The translations under genes and the position numbers were made by a program. This document shows, one piece after another, positions 8,683-17,393 of a DNA stretch of 64,000 bases (position 1 is the stretch's first letter; the number at the start of each line of letters is the position of its first letter). Location: NCBI RefSeq assembly GCF_029623955.1, contig NZ_JARSBP010000002.1:1116001-1180000 (forward strand), in the 5' to 3' direction. The notes beneath the pieces were generated by a model that ran no database searches, had not been told where the DNA came from, and worked only from the letters and a program-made list of their open reading frames with translations. Source of the DNA: Mycobacterium sp. 236(2023) (GTDB lineage: Bacteria; Actinomycetota; Actinomycetes; Mycobacteriales; Mycobacteriaceae).

Positions 8683-10116
8683 ATGGCACCGGTGAGCATG
8701 GCGACCCCCGAGCCGACCAGACATACCGTGTTGGCTGAGGCGGACGCCGCGGCCTACCATTCGCTGCGTCAGCGCCCCGTAACGCGTGCCGAGCGGTACG
8801 CCCTCGGGAGGAGCCTGCGCAAACGGGTGCCCCGTAGGACGCTCGCCGACTGGGCACCGCAGGCGGGCCGGCCCGACCCGATACGGCTCATCGAGGCCAG
8901 CCACCGCGGCAGGGTGGAGCGGCTGATCCCGGTCCGGGTGGGGCGGATGATCGCCTCGCCCTACGGCTTTCTCCGCGGCACGGCCGTGGTGATGGCCGAG
9001 GACGTCGCGCGGCTGCCGGCAACGGGGATCATGCCAGTCGTGTGCGGCGACTCGCATCTCGGCAATTTCGGCTTCTACGCCTCGCCCGAGCGTGACCTCG
9101 TCATCGACCTCAACGACTTCGACGAGGCGCACCCAGGCAGCTGGGAATGGGACCTCCGCCGGCTCGTCGCCAGCATCTGGGTAGCGGGACGCCACAACGG
9201 TGCGCCCGAGGAAGACTGCGGCGCGGCGGTGCGCTCCTGTGTGTCGGCGTACCGGGCGGAGGTCCGCAGGCTGGCAGACCAGCCGCTGTTCTCTCGGTCG
9301 TTCACCCGTCTCGATGTCGACCGGCTGACAGGCGAGACCGAGGGTCCGCTGGCCGACGAAGTCAGGCGGTCGGCCGAGAGGGCGCGCAACCGCACCAGCG
9401 ACCGTGCGCTGCCTCGGTTCACCGAAGAGGTCGACGGGGTCCGCAGGATCATCGAGGAAGCGCCGCTGATCACCCGACTGCCTTCTCAGGAGGCCGACGC
9501 GCTGGCCGAGGCGCTCGACGACTACCTCCCCACCCTGTCCACACACTGGCGTCGCGTGCTCGGCGGCTACACCCTCCTCGATGTCGCACACAAAGTGGTC
9601 GGTGTCGGCAGCGTCGGCTTGCGCGCCTATGTGGCTCTGCTGGAAGGTTCTTCATCCGAAGATGTCGTGTTCTTGCAACTCAAGCAGGCCCGCCGATCCG
9701 TGCTGGCGCGCTACGTGCATGGTGAGTCCGCGTGGCACGCACATCAGGGTCAGCGGGTCGTCGAGTATCAGCAGGCGCTGCAGACGGTCAGTGACCCGCT
9801 GCTTGGTTGGACGACAATGAACGGTCTGCAGTTCTACGTGCGTCAGTTCCGCAATATGAAGGGCACCATCCCGTTGGATGCGATGCACCCGAAGGCACTG
9901 ATCGATTACACGAGCGTGGTCGGCCAGCTGCTCGCCAAGGGCCACGCCAGAACCAGCGGCGCATCGATGATCGCCGGCTACATGGGTCGGTCGGACAAGG
10001 TCGACGACGCCCTGTGTACCTTCGCGCGCCGGTACGCCGACCAGACCGAAGCCGACCATGCTGCGCTGGTGGCCGCAGTCGACAGCGGCCGCATTCCGGT
10101 AGAGCGCGGAGTGTAG
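8683..10116 (+). CDS. DUF2252 domain-containing protein
   Basis: A 477-residue protein with the full DUF2252 layout: RMIASPYGFLRGTA near residue 95, VCGDSHLGNFG (a kinase-like catalytic loop), DLNDFDEAHPGSWEWDLRRLV, and QLKQARRSVL, then a C-terminal ADQTEADHAAL helix. The family is widespread in actinobacteria and distantly resembles the aminoglycoside-kinase fold; its reaction is not known. The ATG at 8683 is chosen; an ATG five codons later (8698) is equally possible. It is divergent from the NYN gene and upstream of the GT4-GH13 pair. Confidence 0.88.
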   Translation: MAPVSMATPEPTRHTVLAEADAAAYHSLRQRPVTRAERYALGRSLRKRVPRRTLADWAPQAGRPDPIRLIEASHRGRVERLIPVRVGRMIASPYGFLRGTAVVMAEDVARLPATGIMPVVCGDSHLGNFGFYASPERDLVIDLNDFDEAHPGSWEWDLRRLVASIWVAGRHNGAPEEDCGAAVRSCVSAYRAEVRRLADQPLFSRSFTRLDVDRLTGETEGPLADEVRRSAERARNRTSDRALPRFTEEVDGVRRIIEEAPLITRLPSQEADALAEALDDYLPTLSTHWRRVLGGYTLLDVAHKVVGVGSVGLRAYVALLEGSSSEDVVFLQLKQARRSVLARYVHGESAWHAHQGQRVVEYQQALQTVSDPLLGWTTMNGLQFYVRQFRNMKGTIPLDAMHPKALIDYTSVVGQLLAKGHARTSGASMIAGYMGRSDKVDDALCTFARRYADQTEADHAALVAAVDSGRIPVERGV

Positions 10117-10193
10117 ACCCGGCGTCACCGGAAATCGCCTGGGCGTAGCCTGAGTTCATTCCTATCCGAGGCGCGGCCGACAAACCGATCCGG

Positions 10194-11204
10194 GTGGCTG
10201 TGCTGGCGCCGATCGCGTGGCGCACACCTCCGCGGCACTACGGGCCGTGGGAACTGTTCGCGTCATTGCTCACCGAGGGGCTGGTGGCTGCAGGTCACCA
10301 CGTCACGTTGTTTGCCACCGCAGACTCGATCACCACTGCCGAGTTGTCCGCCACCGCGCCGGGCGGCTGGTCCGAAGACCCGACGATCGACGCCAAGGTC
10401 GCCGAATGCCTCCACATCGCATCGGTGTTCGAGCGCGCCGACGAATTCGACATCATCCACAATGGGTTCGACTTCCTGCCGCTGACGTACAGCGATCTGG
10501 TCGAAACACCCGTGGTGACCACGATCCACGGGTTCTCCTCGGAACGGATCGTTCCCGTCTACACGCGCTACGGCAACAGCACCACCTATGTATCGATCAG
10601 TGATGCGGATCGACATCCGGACCTGCACTACTCGGCTACCGTGCACCACGGCATCGATGTGCGTGGTTTCGCGGTACATCCCTGTCCCGGTGAGCATCTG
10701 CTGTTCTTCGGTCGGATCCATCCGGACAAGGGAACGGCTCACGCCATCGAGGTCGCCCGCCGATGTGGTCGCAGGCTCGACATCGCCGGGATCATTCAGG
10801 ATGAGGCGTACTTCCGTGAAGAGGTGGCACCGCACGTCGACGGCGAGCGGGTGCGCTACCTCGGCGCCGTCGACGCGAATGCGCGCGCCGAGGTGTTGGG
10901 AGGCGCGCATGCCCTGCTGCACCTGATCGACTTCGAGGAACCGTTCGGCTTCAGCGTCGTCGAGGCGATGGCCTGCGGTACACCGGTCATTGCCAACGCG
11001 AGAGGCTCGATGGGGGAGCTGATTGCCAACGGCCAGAACGGATTTCTGGTCGACGGCATCGAGTCGGCGGTCACCGCGGTCGCGGCGGTCGGTGATCTCG
11101 ACCGAGCCGCGATCGCCGCGCTCGCCGCCGAGCGCTTCACCGTCTCGGCGATGGTCGACAAGTACGTCGCGGTGTACCGCGAAGTCCTCGGGGAGCGGAG
11201 GTGA
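10194..11204 (+). CDS. Glycosyltransferase family 4 protein
   Basis: A 336-residue GT-B fold enzyme. The N-terminal VAVLAPIAWRTPPRHYGPWE resembles GT4 acceptor domains. The C-terminal half has FFGRIHPDKG, and the nucleotide-sugar site EEPFGFSVVEAMACGTPVIA with the ExxxxxxxE retaining-GT4 motif. Typical GT4 proteins are 350-400 residues, so this one is compact. GTG 10194 is taken as start; the reading frame extends upstream without a good ATG, so the N-terminus is uncertain by about 12 residues. Its stop overlaps the start of the GH13 gene (GTGA), a strong sign that the pair works on the same glycan. Donor and acceptor unknown. Confidence 0.85.
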   Translation: MAVLAPIAWRTPPRHYGPWELFASLLTEGLVAAGHHVTLFATADSITTAELSATAPGGWSEDPTIDAKVAECLHIASVFERADEFDIIHNGFDFLPLTYSDLVETPVVTTIHGFSSERIVPVYTRYGNSTTYVSISDADRHPDLHYSATVHHGIDVRGFAVHPCPGEHLLFFGRIHPDKGTAHAIEVARRCGRRLDIAGIIQDEAYFREEVAPHVDGERVRYLGAVDANARAEVLGGAHALLHLIDFEEPFGFSVVEAMACGTPVIANARGSMGELIANGQNGFLVDGIESAVTAVAAVGDLDRAAIAALAAERFTVSAMVDKYVAVYREVLGERR

Positions 11205-12910
11205 CCCCAGACGCCGAGTGGTGGAAGTCTGCGGTCGTCTATCAGATCTATCCCCGGAGTTTCGCGGATTCGAACGGCGACGGGGTCGGCGATCTGCGCG
11301 GCATCATCGATCGCCTCGAGTATGTGCGCGCGCTCGGGGTCGACGTCATCTGGTTGTCGCCGATCTACCGTTCACCGCAGATCGACAACGGCTACGACAT
11401 CAGCGACTACTGCGATATCGATCCGATGTTCGGCACGCTCGCAGAGTTCGACACGCTGCTCACCACGGTGCACGGTCTCGGCATGAAGCTGGTGATGGAC
11501 CTGGTGGTCAATCACACCTCCGACGAGCACCCATGGTTCGTCGAGTCGCGGTCGTCGCGGGACAACCCGAAGCGGGATTGGTACGTCTGGCGAGACGGTC
11601 GCAAGGGTGACGATCTCCACGAGGGCGCCGAACCGAACAACTGGGGCTCGTTCTTCAGTGGTCCTGCGTGGACGTGGGATCAGGCCACCGGCCAGTACTA
11701 CCTGCACCTGTTCGACCGCAAGCAACCGGACCTCAACTGGGACAACCCGCAGGTGCGTCAGGCCGTGCACGAGATGATGCGCTGGTGGCTCGACCGCGGT
11801 GTCGACGGGTTCCGCATGGATGTCATCAACTTCATCTCCAAAGTCGACGGACTACCCGACACCCGGGTCGTCCCCGGGCAGCGCTTCGTCCTCGCCTTCG
11901 ACGGTTTCGCGGACGGGCCCCACGTTCACGAGTACCTCGCCGAATTGACCCGCGAGGTGTTCGGTAGTCGCACCGGCGAGTACCTCACCGTCGGCGAGAT
12001 GCCGGGCGTGACGCCCGAGCAGGCGCGGCTCTACACGGATCCGGCGCGCGGTGAGCTCAACATGGTCTTTCAGTTCGAGCACATGGCCGTAGACCAGAGC
12101 CCGACGAACAAGTTCGACTACGTCGGTCTGGACCTCGTCGCGTTGAAAGTAGCGCTGCACCGGTGGCAGGCGGCGCTGGCGGACTGCGGCTGGAACAGCC
12201 TCTACTGGAACAACCACGACCAGCCCCGCGTCGTGTCCCGGTTCGGCGACGACGACCCGGGCTGGTGGGCAGTCTCGGCGAAAGCGCTGGCAACGATTCT
12301 GCACGGCATGCGCGGCACGCCCTTCGTCTATCAAGGGGAGGAACTCGGCATGACGAACTATCCCTTCCGAATTCCGCAGGACCACAAGGACCTTGAGGCC
12401 GTCAACTATTACCGGAGCGTGCTTGCGCTCGGCGGCGACGAGCGTGCCGCGCTGGCCGGTATGGCAAGAGTGAGCCGCGACAACGCCCGGACACCGATGC
12501 AGTGGGACGCTGAACCGTGCGCAGGCTTCACGACCGGGGAGCCTTGGCTGCCCGTCAACCCGAACTACCACTGGCTCAACGCCGCTGCCCAAATCGACTC
12601 GCCGGAAACGGTATTCGCGCACTATCGGGCATTGATCCGGCTGCGCCACGAATTGCCGGTCCTGGCTGACGGCGATTTCACCCCGTTGATGGCCGACGAC
12701 CCGCAGATCTGGGCCTACACCAGAACAGCCGAGGACCGAAAGCTGTTGGTGATCGCCAACTGCGGCCGCGCGCCGCGGACGGTCGACATCGACCCAGGAT
12801 GGGTTTCGGCCGAATTGCTGCTCGGAAACCTGCCCGGCACTGCGCCCGCGTTGCTGTCGACATCGCTTGACCTGCTCGGGTGGGATGCGCGTATCTACTC
12901 GATCACCTGA
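11201..12910 (+). CDS. GH13 alpha-glucosidase / oligo-1,6-glucosidase-type enzyme
   Basis: A 569-residue alpha-amylase family enzyme. Region I is DLVVNHTSDEHPWF. The nucleophile is D207 in DGFRMDVINF, the acid/base is E266 in LTVGEMPG, and the transition-state aspartate is D340 in NNHDQPRVVSRFG. These four blocks, with WKSAVVYQIYPRSF at the N-terminus, fit oligo-1,6-glucosidase, alpha-glucosidase and trehalose-processing enzymes. It lacks a signal peptide and so acts in the cytosol, probably on malto-oligosaccharides, isomaltose or trehalose-like sugars. The start GTG overlaps the glycosyltransferase stop by four bases, so the two are coupled. Resembles mycobacterial AglA, though the exact substrate cannot be read from sequence. 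Confidence 0.88.
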   Translation: MTPDAEWWKSAVVYQIYPRSFADSNGDGVGDLRGIIDRLEYVRALGVDVIWLSPIYRSPQIDNGYDISDYCDIDPMFGTLAEFDTLLTTVHGLGMKLVMDLVVNHTSDEHPWFVESRSSRDNPKRDWYVWRDGRKGDDLHEGAEPNNWGSFFSGPAWTWDQATGQYYLHLFDRKQPDLNWDNPQVRQAVHEMMRWWLDRGVDGFRMDVINFISKVDGLPDTRVVPGQRFVLAFDGFADGPHVHEYLAELTREVFGSRTGEYLTVGEMPGVTPEQARLYTDPARGELNMVFQFEHMAVDQSPTNKFDYVGLDLVALKVALHRWQAALADCGWNSLYWNNHDQPRVVSRFGDDDPGWWAVSAKALATILHGMRGTPFVYQGEELGMTNYPFRIPQDHKDLEAVNYYRSVLALGGDERAALAGMARVSRDNARTPMQWDAEPCAGFTTGEPWLPVNPNYHWLNAAAQIDSPETVFAHYRALIRLRHELPVLADGDFTPLMADDPQIWAYTRTAEDRKLLVIANCGRAPRTVDIDPGWVSAELLLGNLPGTAPALLSTSLDLLGWDARIYSIT

Positions 12911-12960
12911 TGCCGCCTGACGGACCGCCGCACCATGGTGTTGCGATATGTGATCGCTGC

Positions 12961-13004
12961 AGTGTCAGGAGTTCGTCACCGAAACTTCGTCGGCTTCTGA
13001 CACT
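12961..13004. promoter_or_regulatory. Inverted repeat between GH13 gene and membrane protein gene
   Basis: AGTGTCAGGAG (12961-12971) faces CTTCTGACACT (12994-13004): 11-bp arms with one mismatch and 22 bases between. It ends three bases before the GTG at 13007. It could be a terminator stem for the GH13 gene or a regulator site. There is no T tract, and nothing in the sequence decides between the two. Confidence 0.3.
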
Positions 13005-13006
13005 CT

Positions 13007-13648
13007 GTGCGTGTGGACCTGATGTGGGGTGTGGTCGCGCTGACCGTCGCGACGTTCACAGTGCTGATCGCGGTACGCCGGGTCCTGACAATGCTGGGCG
13101 ATGTGGTGTTCGCCCGGTATGTGGCCGTGGGCGGGCTGGTGGCGTTTTCGATCGACCGCGACGACTCCACCGATCTTGAGGGTCATCGCGACTACCGGGT
13201 GCGGTTCGAGGTCGGCGGACCCGGGGTATTCCACAACACCGTCGTGCAACTGATCGATGTGCCCGAATCCGCCGACGGTGTCGCGCAGCAACGGCCCGCA
13301 TTGCGGCACACGATGGCCGCGGGGGACGCCCCCGTCGAATGGACGTTCCGACTCTGCGACGACGACGCCGAGGCGGCGTGGGTCATGGTGACCTGGGTGC
13401 GACCTTACCTGCAGGGGGTTGAATCCGAGGCGCTGGCCCAACGCCTTTGCGGCGGTTGGCTTTACGAGTGGCGCTGGTACTCCGAGACGAACCGCTACAT
13501 CCGCACCGTGATCCGGTTCATCGCCCGCCGGTGGTCGGTTGCCGAACCGATGCGCGGGTTGCGGTTGTACGGGCGGTGGCGGCGAACCCATTCCAACGGC
13601 AGCGAAGATCTGCTCGGCCCGGCCGCCATCCCGCCACCGATGCGCTGA
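13007..13648 (+). CDS. Membrane-anchored hypothetical protein
   Basis: A 213-residue protein of unknown family. Residues 6-23 (WGVVALTVATFTVLIAV) form one membrane segment near the N-terminus, after which comes a soluble domain rich in beta-type segments (DYRVRFEVGGPGVFHN, WTFRLCDD, YEWRWYSETNRYIR). A basic tail ends the protein. Start is GTG 13007 or the internal ATG 13022; neither has a clear ribosome-binding sequence because an inverted repeat occupies the leader. No neighbour gives a functional hint. Confidence 0.65.
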   Translation: MRVDLMWGVVALTVATFTVLIAVRRVLTMLGDVVFARYVAVGGLVAFSIDRDDSTDLEGHRDYRVRFEVGGPGVFHNTVVQLIDVPESADGVAQQRPALRHTMAAGDAPVEWTFRLCDDDAEAAWVMVTWVRPYLQGVESEALAQRLCGGWLYEWRWYSETNRYIRTVIRFIARRWSVAEPMRGLRLYGRWRRTHSNGSEDLLGPAAIPPPMR

Positions 13649-13820
13649 GCCGCGCACGGTGAGGTTGCCGCACAGACTCTGTGAAACCGCACTCATCGGG
13701 ACCCCAGAAACCCGTTCCCGCAACCGTGATTACGCGCCGCACATGCGGGTAACCGCATCACAACAGACTTTGAAGGCTCTCTGGCCTGACGGGCAAACAC
13801 TAACGAGAGCAGAGAAAAAA

Positions 13821-14108
13821 ATGATCGGAACCATTATCGGCGCCGTTGTCGTCGGGCTCATAGTCGGCGCTCTGGCGCGTCTGATCATGCCGGGCAAGCA
13901 GAATATCGGTGTCATCATGACGGTGGTGCTGGGCGCGGTCGGCTCTTTCCTCGGGGCCTGGATTTCGTACAAATTGGGATATTCCAACCAGAACGGCGGA
14001 TTCAAGATCATCCCGTTCCTCGTGGGCATCATCGTCGCCATGGCTCTCATCGCGGCGTACGTAGGGATCACCGGTCGGCGCAGCTCATCGAACAGACCGG
14101 TCGGATAA
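13821..14108 (+). CDS. GlsB/YeaQ/YmgE family stress-response membrane protein
   Basis: A 95-residue transglycosylase-associated (PF04226) membrane protein. It has three hydrophobic segments: IIGAVVVGLIVGALARLIMPG, VIMTVVLGAVGSFLGAWIS, and FLVGIIVAMALIAAYVGIT. The glycine-rich pattern with ARLIMPG after the first segment is diagnostic. Family members are small inner-membrane proteins induced by general or envelope stress; their biochemical role is unsettled. ATG 13821 follows GAGAGCAGAG. It opens a cluster with a CsbD-like protein and a coiled-coil protein, supporting a stress role. Confidence 0.87.
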   Translation: MIGTIIGAVVVGLIVGALARLIMPGKQNIGVIMTVVLGAVGSFLGAWISYKLGYSNQNGGFKIIPFLVGIIVAMALIAAYVGITGRRSSSNRPVG

Positions 14109-14354
14109 CGGCCGCTGCCGGAGATTCCCGACGCAATGATGTTGAGCAACAAGTAATTTAGATCGACCGACAACCCGCGCGTTCCACGCCTGCCTCGCTG
14201 ACGACGGCTGTGCCGAGAAGCACGGTCGCAGTTGCGTTATCGCCCGCAGCCCTCGACTTCCACGATGGCCAGATCCTTTGAGGGATGCGCCGCGTACGTG
14301 GGCGACGCGCGGGCGCCGCGACCTTTCAACAACAACTCGAGACAGGAATTTCAC

Positions 14355-14912
14355 ATGACAAACCGCGACACGGCGGACCAGGCCCGAAAAGGACTGATGG
14401 ACTCGGTGAAGGGCAAGGCGAAGGAACTTGCAGGGGCCGTGACCGGCAATGACTCTCTGACCGCGGAGGGCCAACTTGAGCAGGCTCAGGCTCGGGAACG
14501 CAAGGAAGCCAACAGCGCCGAAGCGGTGGCCGATGCCGAGGCGGAGCAGGCCCGCGGGGAAGCCGCTGACGCGAGACTGGAAAGCACGCGGGAGCGCGCT
14601 GAGCTGCAGGCTGAAACGGCGGCGCTCGAGGAGTCCATACGAGTCGAGCAGGCCGCGCAGAAGCGTGCGGTGGAGACTGCCGAAGCAGAGGAGGCCGCCG
14701 CGGCCACAGCGCAGGCCGAACTCGTTGCTGAACGTGAGATGAAACAGGCGGAGGCTCAGGAACGCGTCGACATCAGAGCGGCCGCTGACGAAGCATCCCA
14801 GGCGGAAGCCGAGCGGCAGACCGCCGAGCACATCGCCGAGAACGCCCACGACGAAGCAGACCGGATCAGGGCGCGCGCCGCCCGTCTGACCGACGAAGCC
14901 GACCTGCCTTGA
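14355..14912 (+). CDS. CsbD-like stress protein with long coiled-coil extension
   Basis: 185 residues. Residues 8-35 (ADQARKGLMDSVKGKAKELA) match the CsbD fold, a small general-stress helical domain. The remaining 145 residues are almost wholly charged and alanine-rich (AEAEQARGEAADARLE, VETAEAEEAAAATAQAE) and should form a long coiled coil. Ordinary CsbD proteins are about 60-70 residues, so the tail is a lineage-specific addition. ATG 14355 is the first in-frame ATG that gives the CsbD start. The stop overlaps an upstream TTG alternative of the next gene, and the two genes are 26 bases apart by the preferred start. Likely expressed under stress with the GlsB gene. Confidence 0.8.
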   Translation: MTNRDTADQARKGLMDSVKGKAKELAGAVTGNDSLTAEGQLEQAQARERKEANSAEAVADAEAEQARGEAADARLESTRERAELQAETAALEESIRVEQAAQKRAVETAEAEEAAAATAQAELVAEREMKQAEAQERVDIRAAADEASQAEAERQTAEHIAENAHDEADRIRARAARLTDEADLP

Positions 14913-14938
14913 GCACCGGCGCGACACAGGAGTCAACG

Positions 14939-15619
14939 ATGAAGATCACCACAGTTCCCTTCGCAATTCTAGGATTTCAGTACAAGATCGCCAGGTTCCC
15001 GCTCGATCTGATTGAAGACGGGGTGATGGCTCGTATGGAGTCGGAGGCTCCCGCTCGACTGTTCTACGAGCGCATGTTGGGCATGCTCGACGCGGCTGTC
15101 GGCAGCGCGCTGGGGGATCCGCGCCTGCGCCAGCGTGGCGCGGCGATGGCCGAGCGTAGCGACGCGCTCAGCCGGGCCGCCAAACTCGACGCGGCGGCAA
15201 CGACGAAGCAGCTGCGCGCCGACGCTGAATTGAAGTTCAAGAGCGACAAGGCAATCAAAGACCAGAAGCAGGCCAGCGATGACAAGGAACACAATTTCCG
15301 GGATGCGCAGATACGTGCACAGGAACGGAAGGAAGATGGCGGGGAGTCCGCTGACAAACGCACAGCGGCAGCAAAGAAGCAGGTCGATGCGAAGGCTGCC
15401 ACACGCGCCAAGTCGGTGAAAGATGCCAGGCGCGTCGAGCAGTCCAGAATTCAGGCAGAGGAGAAGAAGGCCACCTCGGCGGCCGAAACCAAGCTCGACA
15501 ATGCCCGGAACAAGAGCCAGGTAGCCGAAAGTAAACGGGTACAGGCTGATCGACTTGAACAACTGGCCGATACCGAGAAGCTCGATCGGCGGGCACAGCG
15601 AGTCACCGACAACCGCTGA
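14939..15619 (+). CDS. Coiled-coil protein of the mycobacterial 'IF2 family' misnomer group
   Basis: A 226-residue protein. The N-terminus MKITTVPFAILGFQYKIARF followed by ARLFYERMLGMLDAAVG is a conserved mycobacterial sequence. From about residue 60 the rest is a highly charged helical stretch (KQASDDKEHNFRDAQIRAQ, KRTAAAKKQVDAKAATRAK). Relatives have been labelled IF2 family translation initiation factor, but no GTPase motif is present, so that name has no sequence basis. ATG 14939 has an ACAGGAG ribosome-binding site; the longer TTG 14909 start is not preferred. Paired with the coiled-coil CsbD protein it may form a heteromeric filament or scaffold. Confidence 0.75.
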   Translation: MKITTVPFAILGFQYKIARFPLDLIEDGVMARMESEAPARLFYERMLGMLDAAVGSALGDPRLRQRGAAMAERSDALSRAAKLDAAATTKQLRADAELKFKSDKAIKDQKQASDDKEHNFRDAQIRAQERKEDGGESADKRTAAAKKQVDAKAATRAKSVKDARRVEQSRIQAEEKKATSAAETKLDNARNKSQVAESKRVQADRLEQLADTEKLDRRAQRVTDNR

Positions 15620-15636
15620 CAGGCGGCGGAGCGCGA

Positions 15637-16284
15637 GTGGACAGTCGCCCGAGTTTGGTACGCAAAGATGGCTGGGTGACTTCTGCGCGTCTGGCCGCGA
15701 TCGTTTGGATTATGGGCGCCACCGTCTATCTCGGCAGTGAGGCGGTCTCCGCGGCACGCGCCGGCGGCTACAGCTACGCCGGCGACTTCATCAGCGACCT
15801 CGGCGTGGTCCCGGTGATGAACATCGGGGGATTCATCGTCCACGGGGTGCTGTTCCTGGTGGGCGCCCTCGTGATCGCCGGGGCGGGCGCGTGGGGGAGC
15901 GGCGTCGGGCGGGCCTTCGTCGCTTCGGCCACCGCGAACATGGTCGGCAACGTCATGGTCGGCCTGTTCCACAGCGGGACGGCCCAGGCGCAATGGCATG
16001 TTCTCGGAGCGGGATTGGCGATCCTCGGCGGCAATGCTGCGGTGATCACCGGCGGCATCGGCAGCCGGGCATTCGGTGCCGGCCACGGCTTCCGCCGAGC
16101 CAGCATTGTGCTGGGCAGCTTCGGCATCATCTGCCTGGTCGTCTTGATCGCCGACGCCGCCGACGGCTCTCATGCATTGCCGCCCGGCGTGGTGGAGCGC
16201 GGTTCGGTGTACCCGATCATCGCGTGGGAACTACTGGCGGCGGCGGCACTCATCGTTCGCGGGGCGGACGCCCGGCGCAGCTAG
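15637..16284 (+). CDS. DUF998 membrane protein
   Basis: A 215-residue integral membrane protein with about six hydrophobic segments, among them LAAIVWIMGATVYLGSEAV, GGFIVHGVLFLVGALVIAGAGA and SIVLGSFGIICLVVLIA. The motif YAGDFISDLG after the first segment and MVGLFHSG in the middle are typical of DUF998. Function unknown. Start GTG 15637 lies 17 bases after the coiled-coil gene, so it may share the transcript of the stress-type cassette; GTG 15676 would give a shorter N-terminus beginning VTSARLAAIVW. Confidence 0.78.
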   Translation: MDSRPSLVRKDGWVTSARLAAIVWIMGATVYLGSEAVSAARAGGYSYAGDFISDLGVVPVMNIGGFIVHGVLFLVGALVIAGAGAWGSGVGRAFVASATANMVGNVMVGLFHSGTAQAQWHVLGAGLAILGGNAAVITGGIGSRAFGAGHGFRRASIVLGSFGIICLVVLIADAADGSHALPPGVVERGSVYPIIAWELLAAAALIVRGADARRS

Positions 16285-16376
16285 TATCCCCGTCACGGCG
16301 CGCAACATCACCGCGCGGTGGGGGTCGAGGGCTTTGCGCGGTACCGGGACGAGGAGACAAGCGGTTGGCTTCGGGA

Positions 16377-17255
16377 TCAACCCGGCTGCTGCTCTGTCGT
16401 CGACGAGGACGCCGGGGTCTCGGCCAGTTTGCTCACGGCGAAGTCGGCGGCCTGCATCACCAGACCGTCGGAGATGTAGCGCGCGTGGGCGCCGAGGTCG
16501 TTGCCTGCCGAGCAGACGAAGTCGTTGGGTACGCACAATTCGATGGTCTTGGGCTGATACAGCGGACCGATGGTCACGGGCGGTTGCTTGATCACGTCCA
16601 TGAACCGGTTGGACGGGGTGCCCAGCAACGCGACCGCCGCGACGTGGTCGGCGATGGTGGCGGGCATCGGTTGGGGCACCTGCGACGCCGAAACCCCGTC
16701 CGGGATCAATTCCGTTGTGACGAAACCCATGACGGCCGCGCCCTGCGAATAGCCGCCGAGGATCAGCTTGGTGTCGGGGCAGTTCATCGCGATCTCCTGC
16801 ACGTGCGTGCTGGCATCGGAGACGCCCTGCACGGCGGTGGGAAAGTCAGGGCTGGCCGGGTAGTCGACCGCGTACACCCGGACCGATTTCCCGCTCAGCC
16901 TGGCCTGCAGATCGTCGACGAACGCCTGGCCCATCGCGCCGAGGCCGGGAGCTTCGGTGGTGCCGCGCGCGAACACGACTTCGACGTCGGGGCAGCCAGG
17001 AGCAGTGGGGGCTGTCAGCGGCGCGGGCACGACAGGAGGCGGCGGCGCAGCCGGATCGGGAACGGGCCCGGGCGCCGGTGCGGCCACCGGGCCAGGGGCG
17101 GGGCCGACGCCCGCCGGCCCTGGTGCCGGCGGTGCGACGGGGCCGGGTGCAGGCTGGGCGACAGCGTGCGGCGCGGCAAGAGGCGAGAGCATCACGGCGA
17201 CGGCGACAGCGAGGCCGGGGCGTGTGACATCAGTTAGACAGGCTTTCAGTCCCAC
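16377..17255 (-). CDS. Exported cutinase-family serine esterase with Pro/Ala-rich linker
   Basis: About 292 residues. A signal peptide (LAVAVAVMLSPLAAPHAVAQ) is followed by a proline/alanine/glycine-rich stretch (PGPVAPPAPGP repeats, about 60 residues) and then the cutinase domain starting CPDVEVVFARGT. The catalytic serine is S170 in GGYSQGA. The aspartate lies in the disulphide loop CVPNDFVC and the histidine in GAHARYISDG. Mycobacterial cutinase-like proteins cleave lipid esters or act as phospholipases or thioesterases at the cell surface. The GTG at 17255 gives a normal signal peptide; another GTG at 17282 would add nine residues. The linker may span the cell wall. Confidence 0.88.
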   Translation of the reverse strand: MGLKACLTDVTRPGLAVAVAVMLSPLAAPHAVAQPAPGPVAPPAPGPAGVGPAPGPVAAPAPGPVPDPAAPPPPVVPAPLTAPTAPGCPDVEVVFARGTTEAPGLGAMGQAFVDDLQARLSGKSVRVYAVDYPASPDFPTAVQGVSDASTHVQEIAMNCPDTKLILGGYSQGAAVMGFVTTELIPDGVSASQVPQPMPATIADHVAAVALLGTPSNRFMDVIKQPPVTIGPLYQPKTIELCVPNDFVCSAGNDLGAHARYISDGLVMQAADFAVSKLAETPASSSTTEQQPG

Positions 17256-17393
17256 GTTTCGATGGTTACACAGTTGCGGCACGGCAGCACGTCCAGGAGC
17301 AGTCTGTTACGCATCCGCATTCAACGAGTGTTCGCCGCCTACGTCCGATGCGGCGTGGTGAAGATGCGCGTGAACAGGCTTTACCCTTTTCAG

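Noticed and set aside
6973..9591. A very long minus-strand frame (872 codons) that spans the cyclase gene and the DUF2252 start
   Set aside because: Only the NYN part (about 8598 down to 7800) has family features; the rest lies antisense to well-supported genes and arises from GC-rich codon bias.
13700..13820. A possible sigma-F-type promoter (a GGGTA at 13747-13751) before the GlsB gene
   Set aside because: No matching GGTT-type -35 element lies at the right spacing, so the claim would rest on five bases.
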